Positions 18,697 to 27,631 of a stretch of DNA of 64,000 bases are shown piece by piece. The first letter of the stretch is position 1. The number at the start of each line of letters is the position of its first letter. The stretch is from Pseudomonas sp. B6002. GTDB lineage: Bacteria > Pseudomonadota > Gammaproteobacteria > Pseudomonadales > Pseudomonadaceae. Below the pieces are notes generated by a model, which was given only the letters and a program-made list of their open reading frames with translations, ran no database searches and was not told the origin of the DNA. The stretch spans positions 297,151 to 361,150 of the forward strand of contig NZ_JACAOY010000010.1 in the NCBI RefSeq assembly GCF_013385985.1, in the 5' to 3' direction. The position numbers and the translations under genes are program-made.

Positions 18697-19611
18697 TCAG
18701 GGGCTGGGTTTCTTGAAGACGTAGAACAGGTTCGGCTCACTGGTCAGGTACAGGTTTCCATCGTCGTCCATCGCGATGCCTTCCGCCTGCGGCACGCGCT
18801 TTTTGAGGCCGTGGCGCCCGGCGAGCAAAGACAGGCTGCTCAACGGGCGACCGTCAATATCCAACTCCAGCACCAGGAACGACTCATCCGACAGCGCAAG
18901 CAAGTGGCCGCTGCGCTCGTCGTATTGCAGGCTCGACAGGTCCCGTACAAACAGCCCCGCGTCCCGCTTGGGGTTGTTGATCACGTGGACCGAGTAGGTT
19001 TTTTCCGGTTTGAAATGGGGAAAACCGTGCACCTCGTAGATCAGCATCGGGTCACGCTCCTTGGCCACGAACAGACGCTTGCCCAGTGAGTCATACGCCA
19101 GGCCTTCAAAGCCTTTGTTGCCACCAATATGCACACCCAGGGTCATCTGCTCCGCATCGGCGGCATCGAGAAACTGCGTGTCGTTGTCCACATGCACCTT
19201 GATCAGCCGTTGCTGGCGCTCATCGCTGATCACATAGATGTTGTCGCTGATGAACTCCACTGCCTCGGCATCGCCAAAGCCCACCAACGGAATACGCCGC
19301 AGGATCTTGCCTTCCAGGGACAGCTCGATCAGCTCGGGCTTTTTGTTGGTGACGGTAAACAGGCTTTTGCGGACCGGGTCGTAGGTGAGGGCCGACACAT
19401 CGTCGTCGAGGCCGTCGATCACGCTGGCCTCTACCGCGACACGATAATCCGCCAGGCCGATGGAACGCTCATCCATAGGCTGGCGCCACGCCTGCCAGTT
19501 GAACCACGCACGCTCGAACAAGCGAAAGTGCTGTGCAGCGGCCCCGGCGCTGACCAAGGCGATCAGCGCAAGTATGAATAGAAGGAATTTGGGGCGGGAA
19601 AATCGACGCAT
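18697..19611 (-). CDS. SdiA-regulated (YjiK-like) beta-propeller protein
   Basis: 304 residues with an N-terminal membrane anchor (FLLFILALIALVSAGAAA) and an extracytoplasmic beta-propeller of the SdiA-regulated/YjiK family. Repeating blade-like signatures such as DVSALTYDPVRKSLFTVTN and AVEFISDNIYVISDERQ are visible. The fold resembles esterase-like phytases, but no catalytic activity has been shown for these proteins. It has a paralogue 120 bp upstream on the same strand, with similar length and domain order. Confidence 0.82.
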   Translation of the reverse strand: MRRFSRPKFLLFILALIALVSAGAAAQHFRLFERAWFNWQAWRQPMDERSIGLADYRVAVEASVIDGLDDDVSALTYDPVRKSLFTVTNKKPELIELSLEGKILRRIPLVGFGDAEAVEFISDNIYVISDERQQRLIKVHVDNDTQFLDAADAEQMTLGVHIGGNKGFEGLAYDSLGKRLFVAKERDPMLIYEVHGFPHFKPEKTYSVHVINNPKRDAGLFVRDLSSLQYDERSGHLLALSDESFLVLELDIDGRPLSSLSLLAGRHGLKKRVPQAEGIAMDDDGNLYLTSEPNLFYVFKKPSP

Positions 19612-19731
19612 CGGACAGGCTCAAAATCAAAAGTGGCGAATAAATATCACGCCCGTCTGAATTTAAACTTAAACGCTGCCGAGTGCCTGGTGAATGCCGC
19701 TAATAGAGACTTATCCGACGTAATTGGCGGG

Positions 19732-20655
19732 TTATTTCTGCTTTTCGAAGCGATAGAACAGGTTGGGTTCACTGACCATATAGAGGGTGCCATTTTCATC
19801 CATGGTCACGCCTTCGGCGCGGGGTATGGTGTTCTTCAGGCCGTTGAAACCGCCAAGCAAGGTCATAAAGCTGACTTGCTCGCCCTTTTCATCCAGCTCC
19901 AGCAGCAGGTGGGAGTCGGCCGATAGCACCAGTAAATGGCCGGTGCGCGGGTCGACAGCCAGCGCGGAGAGGTTGCGCATGTCCAGCTCAGTGCTGGCGA
20001 CTTTTTGCTTATCGCCGGTCAGCGTGCTGCCATCGCTTTTCCAGGTGAACAGCGCGGGTGGGCGTTCTTCGCCGAGCACGATGTGTTGGTTTCGCTTGTC
20101 CCAGGTGACACCTTCAAAGGCTTTGTTCTGGTCCTTGGAAGGGCCGAGGTCGTAGCTTTTGAAGTCAGCGATGTTCAGTTGTTGGGTGCTGGCGTCGACC
20201 TTGACCACCGTCAGGGTGTGCATGCGCTCATCGACAATGGCCATCTGGCCGTTTTCCATCACCGTGACGCCTTCCGGGTTGTTCCAGCCATTGAGCGGCA
20301 TCTTGCGCAACACATCGCCTTGCAGGCTCAGCTCAACGAGGAAAGGGTTCTTGCCCATGACGGAAAACAGGGTTTTGGTCTGCGGGTTATAGGACACATC
20401 CGAGGCCTCATCCTTCTCCATGCCGGGCAGCAACTTGCCATCGATGACCGCGTGGTAATCCGGCAGCCACACGCTTTCCTGGCGTTCTGCCTGGGTTTCG
20501 AAGCGCTCCATCACCCACAACGCGCCGCGATCATCCCAATGCATCGCCCACGACACGCCATAGACGATCGCCCCCACCAGGAACAGCCAGGAATACCATC
20601 GCAGGGCAAAACGGGAACGGGGCTTGGGTGTGGCGGAAGGCAAAGGCACGGCCAT
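19732..20655 (-). CDS. SdiA-regulated (YjiK-like) beta-propeller protein, paralogue
   Basis: 307 residues from the ATG at 20655, which has GGAAAAG upstream; frames extending to 20784 lack a sensible N-terminus. A short basic Pro-rich tail precedes a membrane anchor (WYSWLFLVGAIVYGVSW), followed by the same propeller as its neighbour: DVSYNPQTKTLFSVMG, EGVTVMENGQMAIVDER and LSALAVDPRTGHLLVL. Likely arose by tandem duplication. Function unknown. Confidence 0.82.
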   Translation of the reverse strand: MAVPLPSATPKPRSRFALRWYSWLFLVGAIVYGVSWAMHWDDRGALWVMERFETQAERQESVWLPDYHAVIDGKLLPGMEKDEASDVSYNPQTKTLFSVMGKNPFLVELSLQGDVLRKMPLNGWNNPEGVTVMENGQMAIVDERMHTLTVVKVDASTQQLNIADFKSYDLGPSKDQNKAFEGVTWDKRNQHIVLGEERPPALFTWKSDGSTLTGDKQKVASTELDMRNLSALAVDPRTGHLLVLSADSHLLLELDEKGEQVSFMTLLGGFNGLKNTIPRAEGVTMDENGTLYMVSEPNLFYRFEKQK

Positions 20656-20789
20656 TGAGCGCTTTTCCAGAAAGTCAGCTTTAGGTGATAGCACAGGATC
20701 AACGGGCCCGCGTGCTGAAGGCTGAGGATTATCCGGATGGCGTGTGAAAAAAATGCAAAGAACGATGCTTTGGGATGAACACAAACCCC

Positions 20790-20876
20790 TGTGGGAGCTG
20801 GCTTGCCTGCGATGCGGACGACTTGGTGTGTCAGTTACACCGAGGCGATGCTATCGCCGGCAAGCCGGCTCCTACA
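20790..20876. repeat. Hybrid REP doublet: subtype A left arm, subtype B right arm
   Basis: The left arm has the GGGAGCTGGCTTGCCTGCGA core, while the inverted right arm is tatcgccggcaagccggctccta, the other subtype. The arms can still pair but not perfectly. Confidence 0.85.
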
Positions 20877-20889
20877 AAGGGGGAAGGGT

Positions 20890-21555
20890 TCAGCGAACGT
20901 GGCTTTCGAAGCGGCTGACGCCTGGCAGCTCCAGCACCAGCTCGTCGCCGACATTCAGCGGGCCCACGCCCACCGGGGTACCGGTGAGGATCACGTCGCC
21001 GGCCTGCAGCGAGAAGCAACCGGCCATGTACTGGATCATCGGGATGATCGGGTTGAGCATGATCGCGCTGTTGCCGTCCTGGCGAACTTCACCGTTGATG
21101 GTCAGGCGAATGCCGATATCGGTCACGTCCGGGAAAGTGCTGCCCACCACGAACGGTGCAATCACCGCCGCGCCGTCAAACGACTTGGCGATTTCCCACG
21201 GCAGGCCCTTGGCTTTCAGCTCGGCCTGCTTGTCGCGCAGGGTCAGGTCCAGGGCCGGGGCGAAGCCGGAGATGGCGTCCAGCACTTCTTCACGGCTCGG
21301 CTTGGTCGACAAGGGCTTGCCGATCAGTACCGCGATTTCCGCCTCGTAGTGCACCGAACCGCGTTCGGTTGGAATGGCAAAGCCACCTTCCAGCGCGACC
21401 ACACAGCTGCCAGGTTTGATGAACAGCAGCGGCTCGGTCGGTACCGGGTTGTCCAGCTCCTTGGCGTGTTCGGCGTAGTTACGCCCGATGCACACCACTT
21501 TGCCCAGGGGAAAGTGGATGTTGGTGCCGTCGACATACTTGTGCTGGTAGCTCAT
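20890..21555 (-). CDS. Fumarylacetoacetate hydrolase family protein
   Basis: 221 residues, a single FAH C-terminal domain. VCIGRNYAEHAKEL, the metal-ligand glutamates in HYEAEIAVLIGK and the TGTPVGVGPL near the end place it with YcgM-like acylpyruvases/oxaloacetate decarboxylases. GGAG precedes the ATG. It follows the FAD-linked dehydrogenase gene by 21 bp and is probably its operon partner. Exact substrate unknown. Confidence 0.88.
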   Translation of the reverse strand: MSYQHKYVDGTNIHFPLGKVVCIGRNYAEHAKELDNPVPTEPLLFIKPGSCVVALEGGFAIPTERGSVHYEAEIAVLIGKPLSTKPSREEVLDAISGFAPALDLTLRDKQAELKAKGLPWEIAKSFDGAAVIAPFVVGSTFPDVTDIGIRLTINGEVRQDGNSAIMLNPIIPMIQYMAGCFSLQAGDVILTGTPVGVGPLNVGDELVLELPGVSRFESHVR

Positions 21556-21576
21556 GGAACGACTCCTTCAGGGCGA

Positions 21577-22971
21577 TTAAACAGCGAAGATCTTGCCAGG
21601 GTTCATGATCCCGTTCGGGTCGAACACGGCTTTCACGGCTTTCATGTACTCGATTTCCACCGGCGAACGGCTGTAGGTCAGGTAATCGCGCTTGGTCATG
21701 CCCACACCGTGTTCGGCGGAGATCGAACCGTTGTACTTCTCGACGGTTTCAAACACCCACTTGTTCACAGTGGCGCACTTGGCGAAGAACTCGTCCTTGC
21801 TCAGGTTTTCCGGCTTGAGGATGTTCAGGTGCAGGTTGCCGTCGCCGATGTGGCCGAACCAGACGATTTCGAAGTCTGGGTAGTGTTCGCCGACGATTGC
21901 GTCGATTTCCTGCAAGAACGCCGGGACTTTGGAGACAGTGACCGAAATATCGTTCTTGTACGGAGTCCAGTGGGAAATGGTCTCGGAGATGTACTCGCGC
22001 AGCTTCCACAGGTTGTGCAGCTGGGTTTCGCTCTGGCTCATCACGCCGTCCAGCACCCAGCCCTGCTCCACGCAGTGCTCGAAGGTTTCCAACGCGTGGT
22101 TGGCGACTTCTTCCGTGGTGGCCTCGAATTCCAGCAACGCGTAGAACGGGCATTCGGTCTCGAACGGCGCCGGTACGTCACCACGGCCGAGGACCTTGGC
22201 CAGGGCCTTGTCGGAGAAGAATTCAAACGCAGTCAGGTCCAACTTGCTCTGGAACGCGTGCAATACCGGCATGATCGAGTCGAAGTCGGTGGTACCCAGC
22301 ACCATGGCGGTGAGATTCTTCGGTGCCCGGTCCAGGCGCATGGTGGCTTCCACCACAAAGCCCAGGGTGCCTTCGGCGCCGATGAACAGCTGGCGCATGT
22401 CATAGCCGGTGGCGTTCTTGATCAGGTCGCGGTTCAGTTCCAGCACATCACCCTTGCCGGTGACGACCTTCATGCCAGCCACCCAGTTACGGGTCATACC
22501 GTAGCGAATAACCTTGATTCCGCCGGCATTGGTGCCGATGTTGCCGCCAATCTGGCTCGAACCGGACGACGCGAAGTCCACCGGGTAGTACAGGCCTTTT
22601 TCTTCGGCGACGTTCTGCAACTGCTTGGTGACCACGCCCGGCTGGCACACGGCGGTGCGGTCGGTGAGGTTCACGTCGAGAATCTGGTTCATGTAGTCGA
22701 ACGACACCACCACTTCGCCATTGGCCGCCACAGCGGCTGCCGACAGGCCCGTACGACCACCGGACGGCACCAGCGCCACCTTGTGTTCATTGGCCCAACG
22801 GACGATGGCCTGCACCTGCTCGATGGTCTTGGGGAAGACGATGGCCGTGGGTGCGGGGGCGAAATGCTTGGTCCAATCCTTGCCGTAAGCCTCCAGGGAG
22901 TCTGCATCGGTCAGCACTTTGCCAGGCTCAACCAGGGTCTTTAGCTCATCAATCAGGGCAGGATGGGTCAT
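21577..22971 (-). CDS. FAD-linked D-2-hydroxyglutarate dehydrogenase-like oxidoreductase
   Basis: 464 residues from 22971 (MTHPALIDEL); ATGs at 22995 and 23001 are also possible and have a slightly better Shine-Dalgarno. The FAD-binding PCMH fold shows as VPSGGRTGLSAAAV and SSGSSQIGGNIGTNAGG. The C-terminal FAD-oxidase domain ends with HIGDGNLHLNI and EHGVGMTKR, which carry the metal/substrate histidines. Its position divergent from serA matches the pseudomonad D2HGDH gene, whose product re-oxidises the D-2-hydroxyglutarate that SerA makes from 2-oxoglutarate and so pulls serine synthesis forward. Glycolate oxidase GlcD is a paralogue but is usually encoded with glcEF, which are absent here. 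Confidence 0.85.
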   Translation of the reverse strand: MTHPALIDELKTLVEPGKVLTDADSLEAYGKDWTKHFAPAPTAIVFPKTIEQVQAIVRWANEHKVALVPSGGRTGLSAAAVAANGEVVVSFDYMNQILDVNLTDRTAVCQPGVVTKQLQNVAEEKGLYYPVDFASSGSSQIGGNIGTNAGGIKVIRYGMTRNWVAGMKVVTGKGDVLELNRDLIKNATGYDMRQLFIGAEGTLGFVVEATMRLDRAPKNLTAMVLGTTDFDSIMPVLHAFQSKLDLTAFEFFSDKALAKVLGRGDVPAPFETECPFYALLEFEATTEEVANHALETFEHCVEQGWVLDGVMSQSETQLHNLWKLREYISETISHWTPYKNDISVTVSKVPAFLQEIDAIVGEHYPDFEIVWFGHIGDGNLHLNILKPENLSKDEFFAKCATVNKWVFETVEKYNGSISAEHGVGMTKRDYLTYSRSPVEIEYMKAVKAVFDPNGIMNPGKIFAV

Positions 22972-23176
22972 CGACAGAACTCTCGAACAATTCATGGTCA
23001 TCCTGAGAACGCTTCACGTCGCAGGAATGAGTGTTTAGCGGGGCGCGTATGCTAGCATACCGCCCCCGCAGGACAGAGCCCAAGGGCGTTTCTGCGGTGA
23101 CGGCTTTCCTGCCGTCCGGGTCAGCTTAAGCGATCCGATTCCCTGCCATTTTTCTCCGGGATACAGGTTTACGCAG

Positions 23177-24406
23177 ATGAGCAAGACTTCTCTCGATAAG
23201 AGCAAGATCAAGTTCCTTCTTCTGGAAGGCGTCCACCCATCGGCTGTCGACGTTCTGAAAGCCGCCGGGTACACCAGCATTGAGTACATCACCAGTTCTC
23301 TGCCGGAAGCCCAGTTAAAGGAAAAGATCGCCGACGCGCACTTTATCGGCATTCGCTCCCGCACTCAGCTGACCGAAGAGATCTTCGATCACGCCAAGAA
23401 ACTCGTGGCGGTTGGCTGTTTCTGCATCGGCACCAACCAGGTCGACCTCAACGCAGCGCGCGAGCGCGGCATCGCGGTGTTCAACGCACCGTACTCCAAC
23501 ACCCGCTCCGTTGCGGAGCTGGTGCTGGCCGAGGCCATCCTGCTGTTGCGCGGCATCCCTGAGAAGAACGCTTCCTGCCACCGTGGCGGCTGGATCAAGA
23601 GCGCGGCCAACTCCTTCGAAATCCGTGGCAAGAAGCTGGGTATCGTCGGTTACGGCTCGATCGGTACTCAACTGTCGGTCCTGGCTGAGGGCCTGGGCAT
23701 GCAGGTGTTCTTCTACGACACCCTGACCAAGCTGCCATTGGGCAACGCCACCCAAGTGGCCAGCCTGACCGAACTGCTGGGCATGTCCGACATCGTCACC
23801 CTGCACGTTCCGGAAACCGCCGAGACCCAGTGGATGATCGGCGAGAAGGAAATCCGCGCCATCAAGAAAGGCGGCATCCTGATCAACGCAGCACGCGGCA
23901 CCGTGGTCGAGCTGGACGCCCTGGCCGACGCGATCAAGGACAAGCACCTGATCGGCGCCGCCATCGACGTGTTCCCGGTGGAGCCACGCTCCAACGATGA
24001 CATCTTCGAAAGCCCGCTGCGTGGCCTGGACAACGTGATCCTGACCCCGCACATCGGCGGTTCCACCGCTGAAGCCCAGGCCAACATCGGCCTGGAAGTG
24101 TCGGAGAAGCTGGTCAAGTACAGCGACAACGGTACCTCGGTATCGTCCGTGAACTTCCCGGAAGTGGCCCTGCCGGCTCACCCTGGCAAGCACCGTCTGC
24201 TGCACATCCACCAGAACATCCCTGGCGTGATGATGGAGATCAACAAGGTCTTCGCGGAAAACGGCATCAACATCTCCGGTCAGTTCCTGCAGACCAACGA
24301 GAAGGTCGGCTACGTGGTGATCGACGTCGACGCCGAGTACTCGGACCTGGCGCAAGAGAAGCTGCAGCACATCAACGGCACGATTCGTAGCCGCGTGTTG
24401 TTCTAA
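23177..24406 (+). CDS. serA: D-3-phosphoglycerate dehydrogenase SerA
   Basis: First committed step of serine synthesis. 409 residues, the E. coli-like length with one C-terminal ACT domain. The Rossmann loop is GYGSIGTQLSVLAEGLG (about 157-173); catalytic-domain landmarks include NAARGTVVELDALA and TPHIGGSTAEAQANIG. The ACT domain begins at HIHQNIPGVMMEINKVF, which suggests serine feedback inhibition. It ends before a strong terminator and is divergent from the D-2-hydroxyglutarate dehydrogenase gene. Confidence 0.98.
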   Translation: MSKTSLDKSKIKFLLLEGVHPSAVDVLKAAGYTSIEYITSSLPEAQLKEKIADAHFIGIRSRTQLTEEIFDHAKKLVAVGCFCIGTNQVDLNAARERGIAVFNAPYSNTRSVAELVLAEAILLLRGIPEKNASCHRGGWIKSAANSFEIRGKKLGIVGYGSIGTQLSVLAEGLGMQVFFYDTLTKLPLGNATQVASLTELLGMSDIVTLHVPETAETQWMIGEKEIRAIKKGGILINAARGTVVELDALADAIKDKHLIGAAIDVFPVEPRSNDDIFESPLRGLDNVILTPHIGGSTAEAQANIGLEVSEKLVKYSDNGTSVSSVNFPEVALPAHPGKHRLLHIHQNIPGVMMEINKVFAENGINISGQFLQTNEKVGYVVIDVDAEYSDLAQEKLQHINGTIRSRVLF

Positions 24407-24428
24407 GGTTTCAACGCCGCATAAAAAA

Positions 24429-24455
24429 GGGAGCCCCGAGGGGCTCCCTTTTTTT
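24429..24455 (+). terminator. Intrinsic terminator of serA
   Basis: GGGAGCCCC pairs with GGGGCTCCC (24429-24448) with a two-base centre, preceded by an A-run and followed by seven Ts. Being A/T flanked on both sides, it can also serve the convergent DUF4399 gene. Confidence 0.95.
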
Positions 24456-24469
24456 CATCTGAACAAATC

Positions 24470-24910
24470 TTACTTTACGTTAACCGTGATCACTTTGGAC
24501 GCTACAGTCGGGTTGAACTGCATGTGCAGTTTGTCGCCCGCCACCAGTTGCAAGGTGTGCTTGCCTGGGGTGAGGGTCAGTTCGGTTTCAGTCTGGGCCT
24601 TGCCGTAGTGGATCACGGTGTCAGTGGCCGGGATCGGCACGCTGGCGTCAGGCAGTTCTTTCTGGTCGACCAGCAGGTGGTGGTGGCCGGTGCCTGGGGT
24701 CTGGTCAGTGGCCGGAGCCAGTTTCAGGCCTTCCATGCCGAATTTGACGGTGAAGGTCTTGTCGACGGTGGCGCCGTCTTTTGGCGAAACGATAAACACC
24801 TTGGCGCCTTCAGGTGGAGCACTGCGCGGGATACCGTCGGCGGCGGTGGCCAACATTGAAGCACCCAGCAGCAGGCTGGCAATCGTTGCACGGGACAAAA
24901 GGGCTTTCAT
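24470..24910 (-). CDS. DUF4399 secreted protein
   Basis: 146 residues from the ATG at 24910, which has GGAG upstream. A clear signal peptide (MKALLSRATIASLLLGASML...ATA, cleavage near residue 23) is followed by a single DUF4399 beta-sandwich. Its hallmark TGHHHLLVD lies about residues 75-85 and GKHTLQLVAGD further on. The histidine cluster suggests a metal site, but no function is known. Convergent with serA. Confidence 0.85.
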   Translation of the reverse strand: MKALLSRATIASLLLGASMLATAADGIPRSAPPEGAKVFIVSPKDGATVDKTFTVKFGMEGLKLAPATDQTPGTGHHHLLVDQKELPDASVPIPATDTVIHYGKAQTETELTLTPGKHTLQLVAGDKLHMQFNPTVASKVITVNVK

Positions 24911-25046
24911 TCGCTTCTCCAGTTTTTCCAGGAAATCTGTTGGGTTATGACAACTTCGCGGCAAATTGCTGTCCAAGGCACTCAACACACCATAGCAAAG
25001 CGATGCTGAACGGCGCCTCGCACAGATGAATACTTTAGGAGTGACC

Positions 25047-25538
25047 ATGCGCCTTTCGCCTGGCCTTGTACTTTTGCTTTCCTTCCTGAGCCCTCTGGCT
25101 CATGCCGAGTTGATCGACGATGTGTTCGATCGCGGCGAACTGCGTATCGCCCTCGAAGCCAACACCCCACCCTTTAACTTCAAGGACGGCGACAAACTCA
25201 CCGGCTTTGAAGTGGAGCTGGGCGAACAACTGGCCAAGGAAATGGACGTGCGCCCCTCATTCATCACCACCGACGACAGCGACCTGCTACCCGGCGTGGA
25301 AACCGGCAAGTACGACGTGGCCATCAACCATATCGCTATGACTGCCGAGCTGCGGGATCGGTTCGATTTCAGTGAGGCTTATAAGGAAACACCTGAACTG
25401 GCGATTCCATTCCATAAAGGCAACCCGGCGTTCAAAAATAGCCTGGACAAGGCGCTGCAGCACATCAAGGCCGATGGCCGCCTGAAGGCGCTGACGCAGA
25501 AGTGGTTTGAAAGCGAGCCCGTCGCCAAGACCCAATAA
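25047..25538 (+). CDS. Short family-3 solute-binding-like protein, lobe II truncated
   Basis: 163 residues with a signal peptide (about 1-20) and then a typical amino-acid SBP N-lobe: RGELRIALEANTPPFNFKD, GFEVELGEQLAKEMDV, and YDVAINHIAMTAELRDRFDFS. Right after FSEAY the sequence jumps to the C-terminal end of the fold (IPFHKGNPAFKNSLDKALQ, LKALTQKWF). The central ~80-90 residues of the second lobe, present in normal 240-260-residue members, are missing, with no frameshift. The ATG at 25047 has AGGAG upstream; no permease or ATPase gene is adjacent. It is either a decayed orphan SBP with an in-frame deletion or a genuine mini-SBP. Confidence 0.75.
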   Translation: MRLSPGLVLLLSFLSPLAHAELIDDVFDRGELRIALEANTPPFNFKDGDKLTGFEVELGEQLAKEMDVRPSFITTDDSDLLPGVETGKYDVAINHIAMTAELRDRFDFSEAYKETPELAIPFHKGNPAFKNSLDKALQHIKADGRLKALTQKWFESEPVAKTQ

Positions 25539-25543
25539 CACCC

Positions 25544-25627
25544 TGTAGGAGCCGGCTTGCCGGCGTTGGCGGCCTCAGGTTGTTCGCAAACCTTAAGGGC
25601 CTCATCGCCGGCAAGCCGGCTCCTACA
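25544..25627. repeat. REP doublet (REPIN), subtype B
   Basis: Inverted subtype-B arms with a loop that itself contains the imperfect palindrome ggcctcaggttg...aaccttaagggcc. Between convergent genes. Confidence 0.9.
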
Positions 25628-26105
25628 GGTTGTTGAGTGCCTGGGCGGCCTGGGGGAGTTCCAGCTCGCTGAAGACGTGCACGCCATGGCGCTTGAGCAG
25701 CGCCGCCGTTACACCTTCGCCGCTCACCTTCACACCCGAGAACGTGCCGTCATAGGTCAGCAGGTTGCCGCACGACGGGCTATTGGCCTTGAGAATGGCG
25801 ATACGGATGTTGTGCTGCTGCACCAGCGCAAGGGCCTGGCGGGCGCCGTCCAGAAAAGCCTCACTGAAATCCTCGCCGTCGGCGGTCAGCACCCGGGCAC
25901 GGCCTTCCCATACGTCCACCCCCTGCCCGCCCGGAATTTCAGCCGCAGGCCTGGGGGTGGGCAACCCGCCGGACACTTCCGGACAGATCGCCACCACCCG
26001 CCCCTCGGCCTGCCATGCGGCCAACTGATCGAACGGCCCGCTGCCGGCGCCGTCATAACGCACCTTGTGCCCGAGCAGGCAGCGGCTGACGAGGATCTTT
26101 TCCAT
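25623..26105 (-). CDS. DUF523 protein
   Basis: 160 residues. The DUF523 signature is complete: SRCLLGHKVRYDG at the start, CPEVSGGLPTPR in the middle and KANSPSCGN later. The conserved cysteines (in CLLG, CPE and SPSCG) suggest an iron-sulfur or zinc site; the family is reported to act in tRNA/2-thiouracil metabolism in some species, which cannot be confirmed here. Its 3' end touches the REPIN. It follows the 2OG-oxygenase gene by 2 bp, so they are co-transcribed. Confidence 0.85.
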   Translation of the reverse strand: MEKILVSRCLLGHKVRYDGAGSGPFDQLAAWQAEGRVVAICPEVSGGLPTPRPAAEIPGGQGVDVWEGRARVLTADGEDFSEAFLDGARQALALVQQHNIRIAILKANSPSCGNLLTYDGTFSGVKVSGEGVTAALLKRHGVHVFSELELPQAAQALNNL

Positions 26106-26107
26106 CG

Positions 26108-26740
26108 CTAAAACGGCTCGTTGCCGCGCCGGCGAAACCAGCCCGTGAGGGACAGCCGCTCACGCGTCGCCGGCAAGACTTCGTGGGGCACTTCGCCCGA
26201 CAGGAACACCACCAGGCAACCGCCGTTGGGGTCCACGTCGTACTCCGCGCCGTCCTTGAGGTACATGCGCAACTGGCCGCCGTGTTCGGGCAGCCAGGCA
26301 TCATTCAAATAGACCACCGCTGACACCATGCGCCGGTCATCGTCGCGAAAGCGGTCCACATGCTTCAGGTAGAACGCCCCGGGCGGGTACATTGCGAAGT
26401 GGCTTTCGAAATCCTCAAGGCCCAGGAACAGATCGCGATTCATCGCCTGGCGCAGGCCGTCCATCAAGCCCATGTAGGTGCCGCAGACAGCAGCATCACC
26501 CTCTTCCAGCCACTGGATGTGGTCACCGCGAATCCCCTCGCGGATCTCCTGGGCCGGGCCGCGCCCGACCGCAGCCGGCGCCAGCTCACCTTCGGCTTTA
26601 CGTTTACGGCACTCAGCCGCCAATTCCAGGGTCAGAGCCTGGGGCAGGAAGCCGTCCTGCCGGGACCAGCCTTTTTCGGCGAGGTCGTCGACAATACGTT
26701 GCAACAGCGAGTGATCGAGGGGAATTTGCATGGCGCGCAT
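26108..26740 (-). CDS. 2-oxoglutarate/Fe(II) oxygenase (PiuC/prolyl-4-hydroxylase-like)
   Basis: 210 residues from the ATG at 26740; starts at 26731 (MQIPLDHSLL) or 26749 are equally possible because none has a strong ribosome-binding site. The double-stranded beta-helix ligands are visible: HVDRF gives the H-x-D pair, and the distal part PHEVLPATRERLSLTGWF gives the second histidine and the arginine that holds 2-oxoglutarate. Hydroxylates an unknown substrate, protein or small molecule. Coupled with the DUF523 gene. Confidence 0.83.
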   Translation of the reverse strand: MRAMQIPLDHSLLQRIVDDLAEKGWSRQDGFLPQALTLELAAECRKRKAEGELAPAAVGRGPAQEIREGIRGDHIQWLEEGDAAVCGTYMGLMDGLRQAMNRDLFLGLEDFESHFAMYPPGAFYLKHVDRFRDDDRRMVSAVVYLNDAWLPEHGGQLRMYLKDGAEYDVDPNGGCLVVFLSGEVPHEVLPATRERLSLTGWFRRRGNEPF

Positions 26741-26871
26741 AGTATCCATACGCCTGTGAATCCGACAGAGCCGCCGAGCGTCTGAATACACTTTAGTCAG
26801 GTGACCGATAGGATTTCTCGACAAATCCTACGCCCGACACGGACAATAGTGGCCGACTGACAGGAGTCCAT

Positions 26872-27624
26872 ATGCGTCGTTTGTTTTTTTCCGTGCTGAT
26901 GTTCTGCGTTTTGCCCGCTTGGGCAGACGGCCATGACCAGTTGTACAAGGTCGCCGGCTGGGCCGAACAACGTGCGCATTTCAATGACGCCCTGAGTGCC
27001 GCCCAGCAACGCTACCGCAATAGCCTGCCGCCAGCGGTGTACCAAGCGTTGGTGGACAACAGCAATAAACGCTTCGCCGCCCAGGCCGTGGACCAGCGTG
27101 CCGAGGCGCAGCTGCGCAAGAACCTGGCGGACCCCAAGCCCGCCCTGGCGTTTTTCCAGTCGCCCCTGGGCCGCAAGATTGTCGCCGCCGAGCTGCTCGC
27201 CACCCGCCGCGACCAACTGGCAAAGAACGCCCAAGGCCTGCCGAAAATCGAAGCCGACGCCACCCGCAGCCTGATCATCGATCACCTGGCCCAGGCACTG
27301 CCGGCGCGCGAAGCGGGCGCAGAAGTCAGCCTGGCGATTGCCGGGGTGGCGGCCGACAGCCTGAGCCAGATGATCCCCGGCCTGCTGGGGGGCGGTCAGG
27401 CCCAAGGCATGTTGAATGGTCAGCGCGAGCGGTTGATGCAGCAGATCGACAAGGATCTGAACAACACGCTGCTGTACGTCTATCGGGATTTGTCTGACCC
27501 GGAGCTGGAAGAATTCGCCACGTTTGCCGAGTCACCGGACGGCAAGGCGTATTACCAGGCGGCGTTGGCGGCCATTCGCGCCGGTCTCGCCGTGGGCCAA
27601 AGCACCTCAAGCCTGTCGCAATAA
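26872..27624 (+). CDS. DUF2059 secreted protein
   Basis: 250 residues with a signal peptide (MRRLFFSVLMFCVLPAWA, cleavage near 18). The rest is all-helical. The stretch LYVYRDLSDPELEEFATFAESPDGKAYY near the C-terminus, given here in part (YRDLSDPELEEF), is the usual DUF2059 signature. CAGGAG lies before the ATG. No operon partner; divergent from the oxygenase gene. Function unknown. Confidence 0.8.
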   Translation: MRRLFFSVLMFCVLPAWADGHDQLYKVAGWAEQRAHFNDALSAAQQRYRNSLPPAVYQALVDNSNKRFAAQAVDQRAEAQLRKNLADPKPALAFFQSPLGRKIVAAELLATRRDQLAKNAQGLPKIEADATRSLIIDHLAQALPAREAGAEVSLAIAGVAADSLSQMIPGLLGGGQAQGMLNGQRERLMQQIDKDLNNTLLYVYRDLSDPELEEFATFAESPDGKAYYQAALAAIRAGLAVGQSTSSLSQ

Positions 27625-27631
27625 CCTCCCT

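Noticed and set aside
20791-22944. 717-codon open frame antisense to the FAH and FAD-dehydrogenase genes
   Set aside because: It spans two well-supported genes and a REPIN on the opposite strand; no domain is visible.
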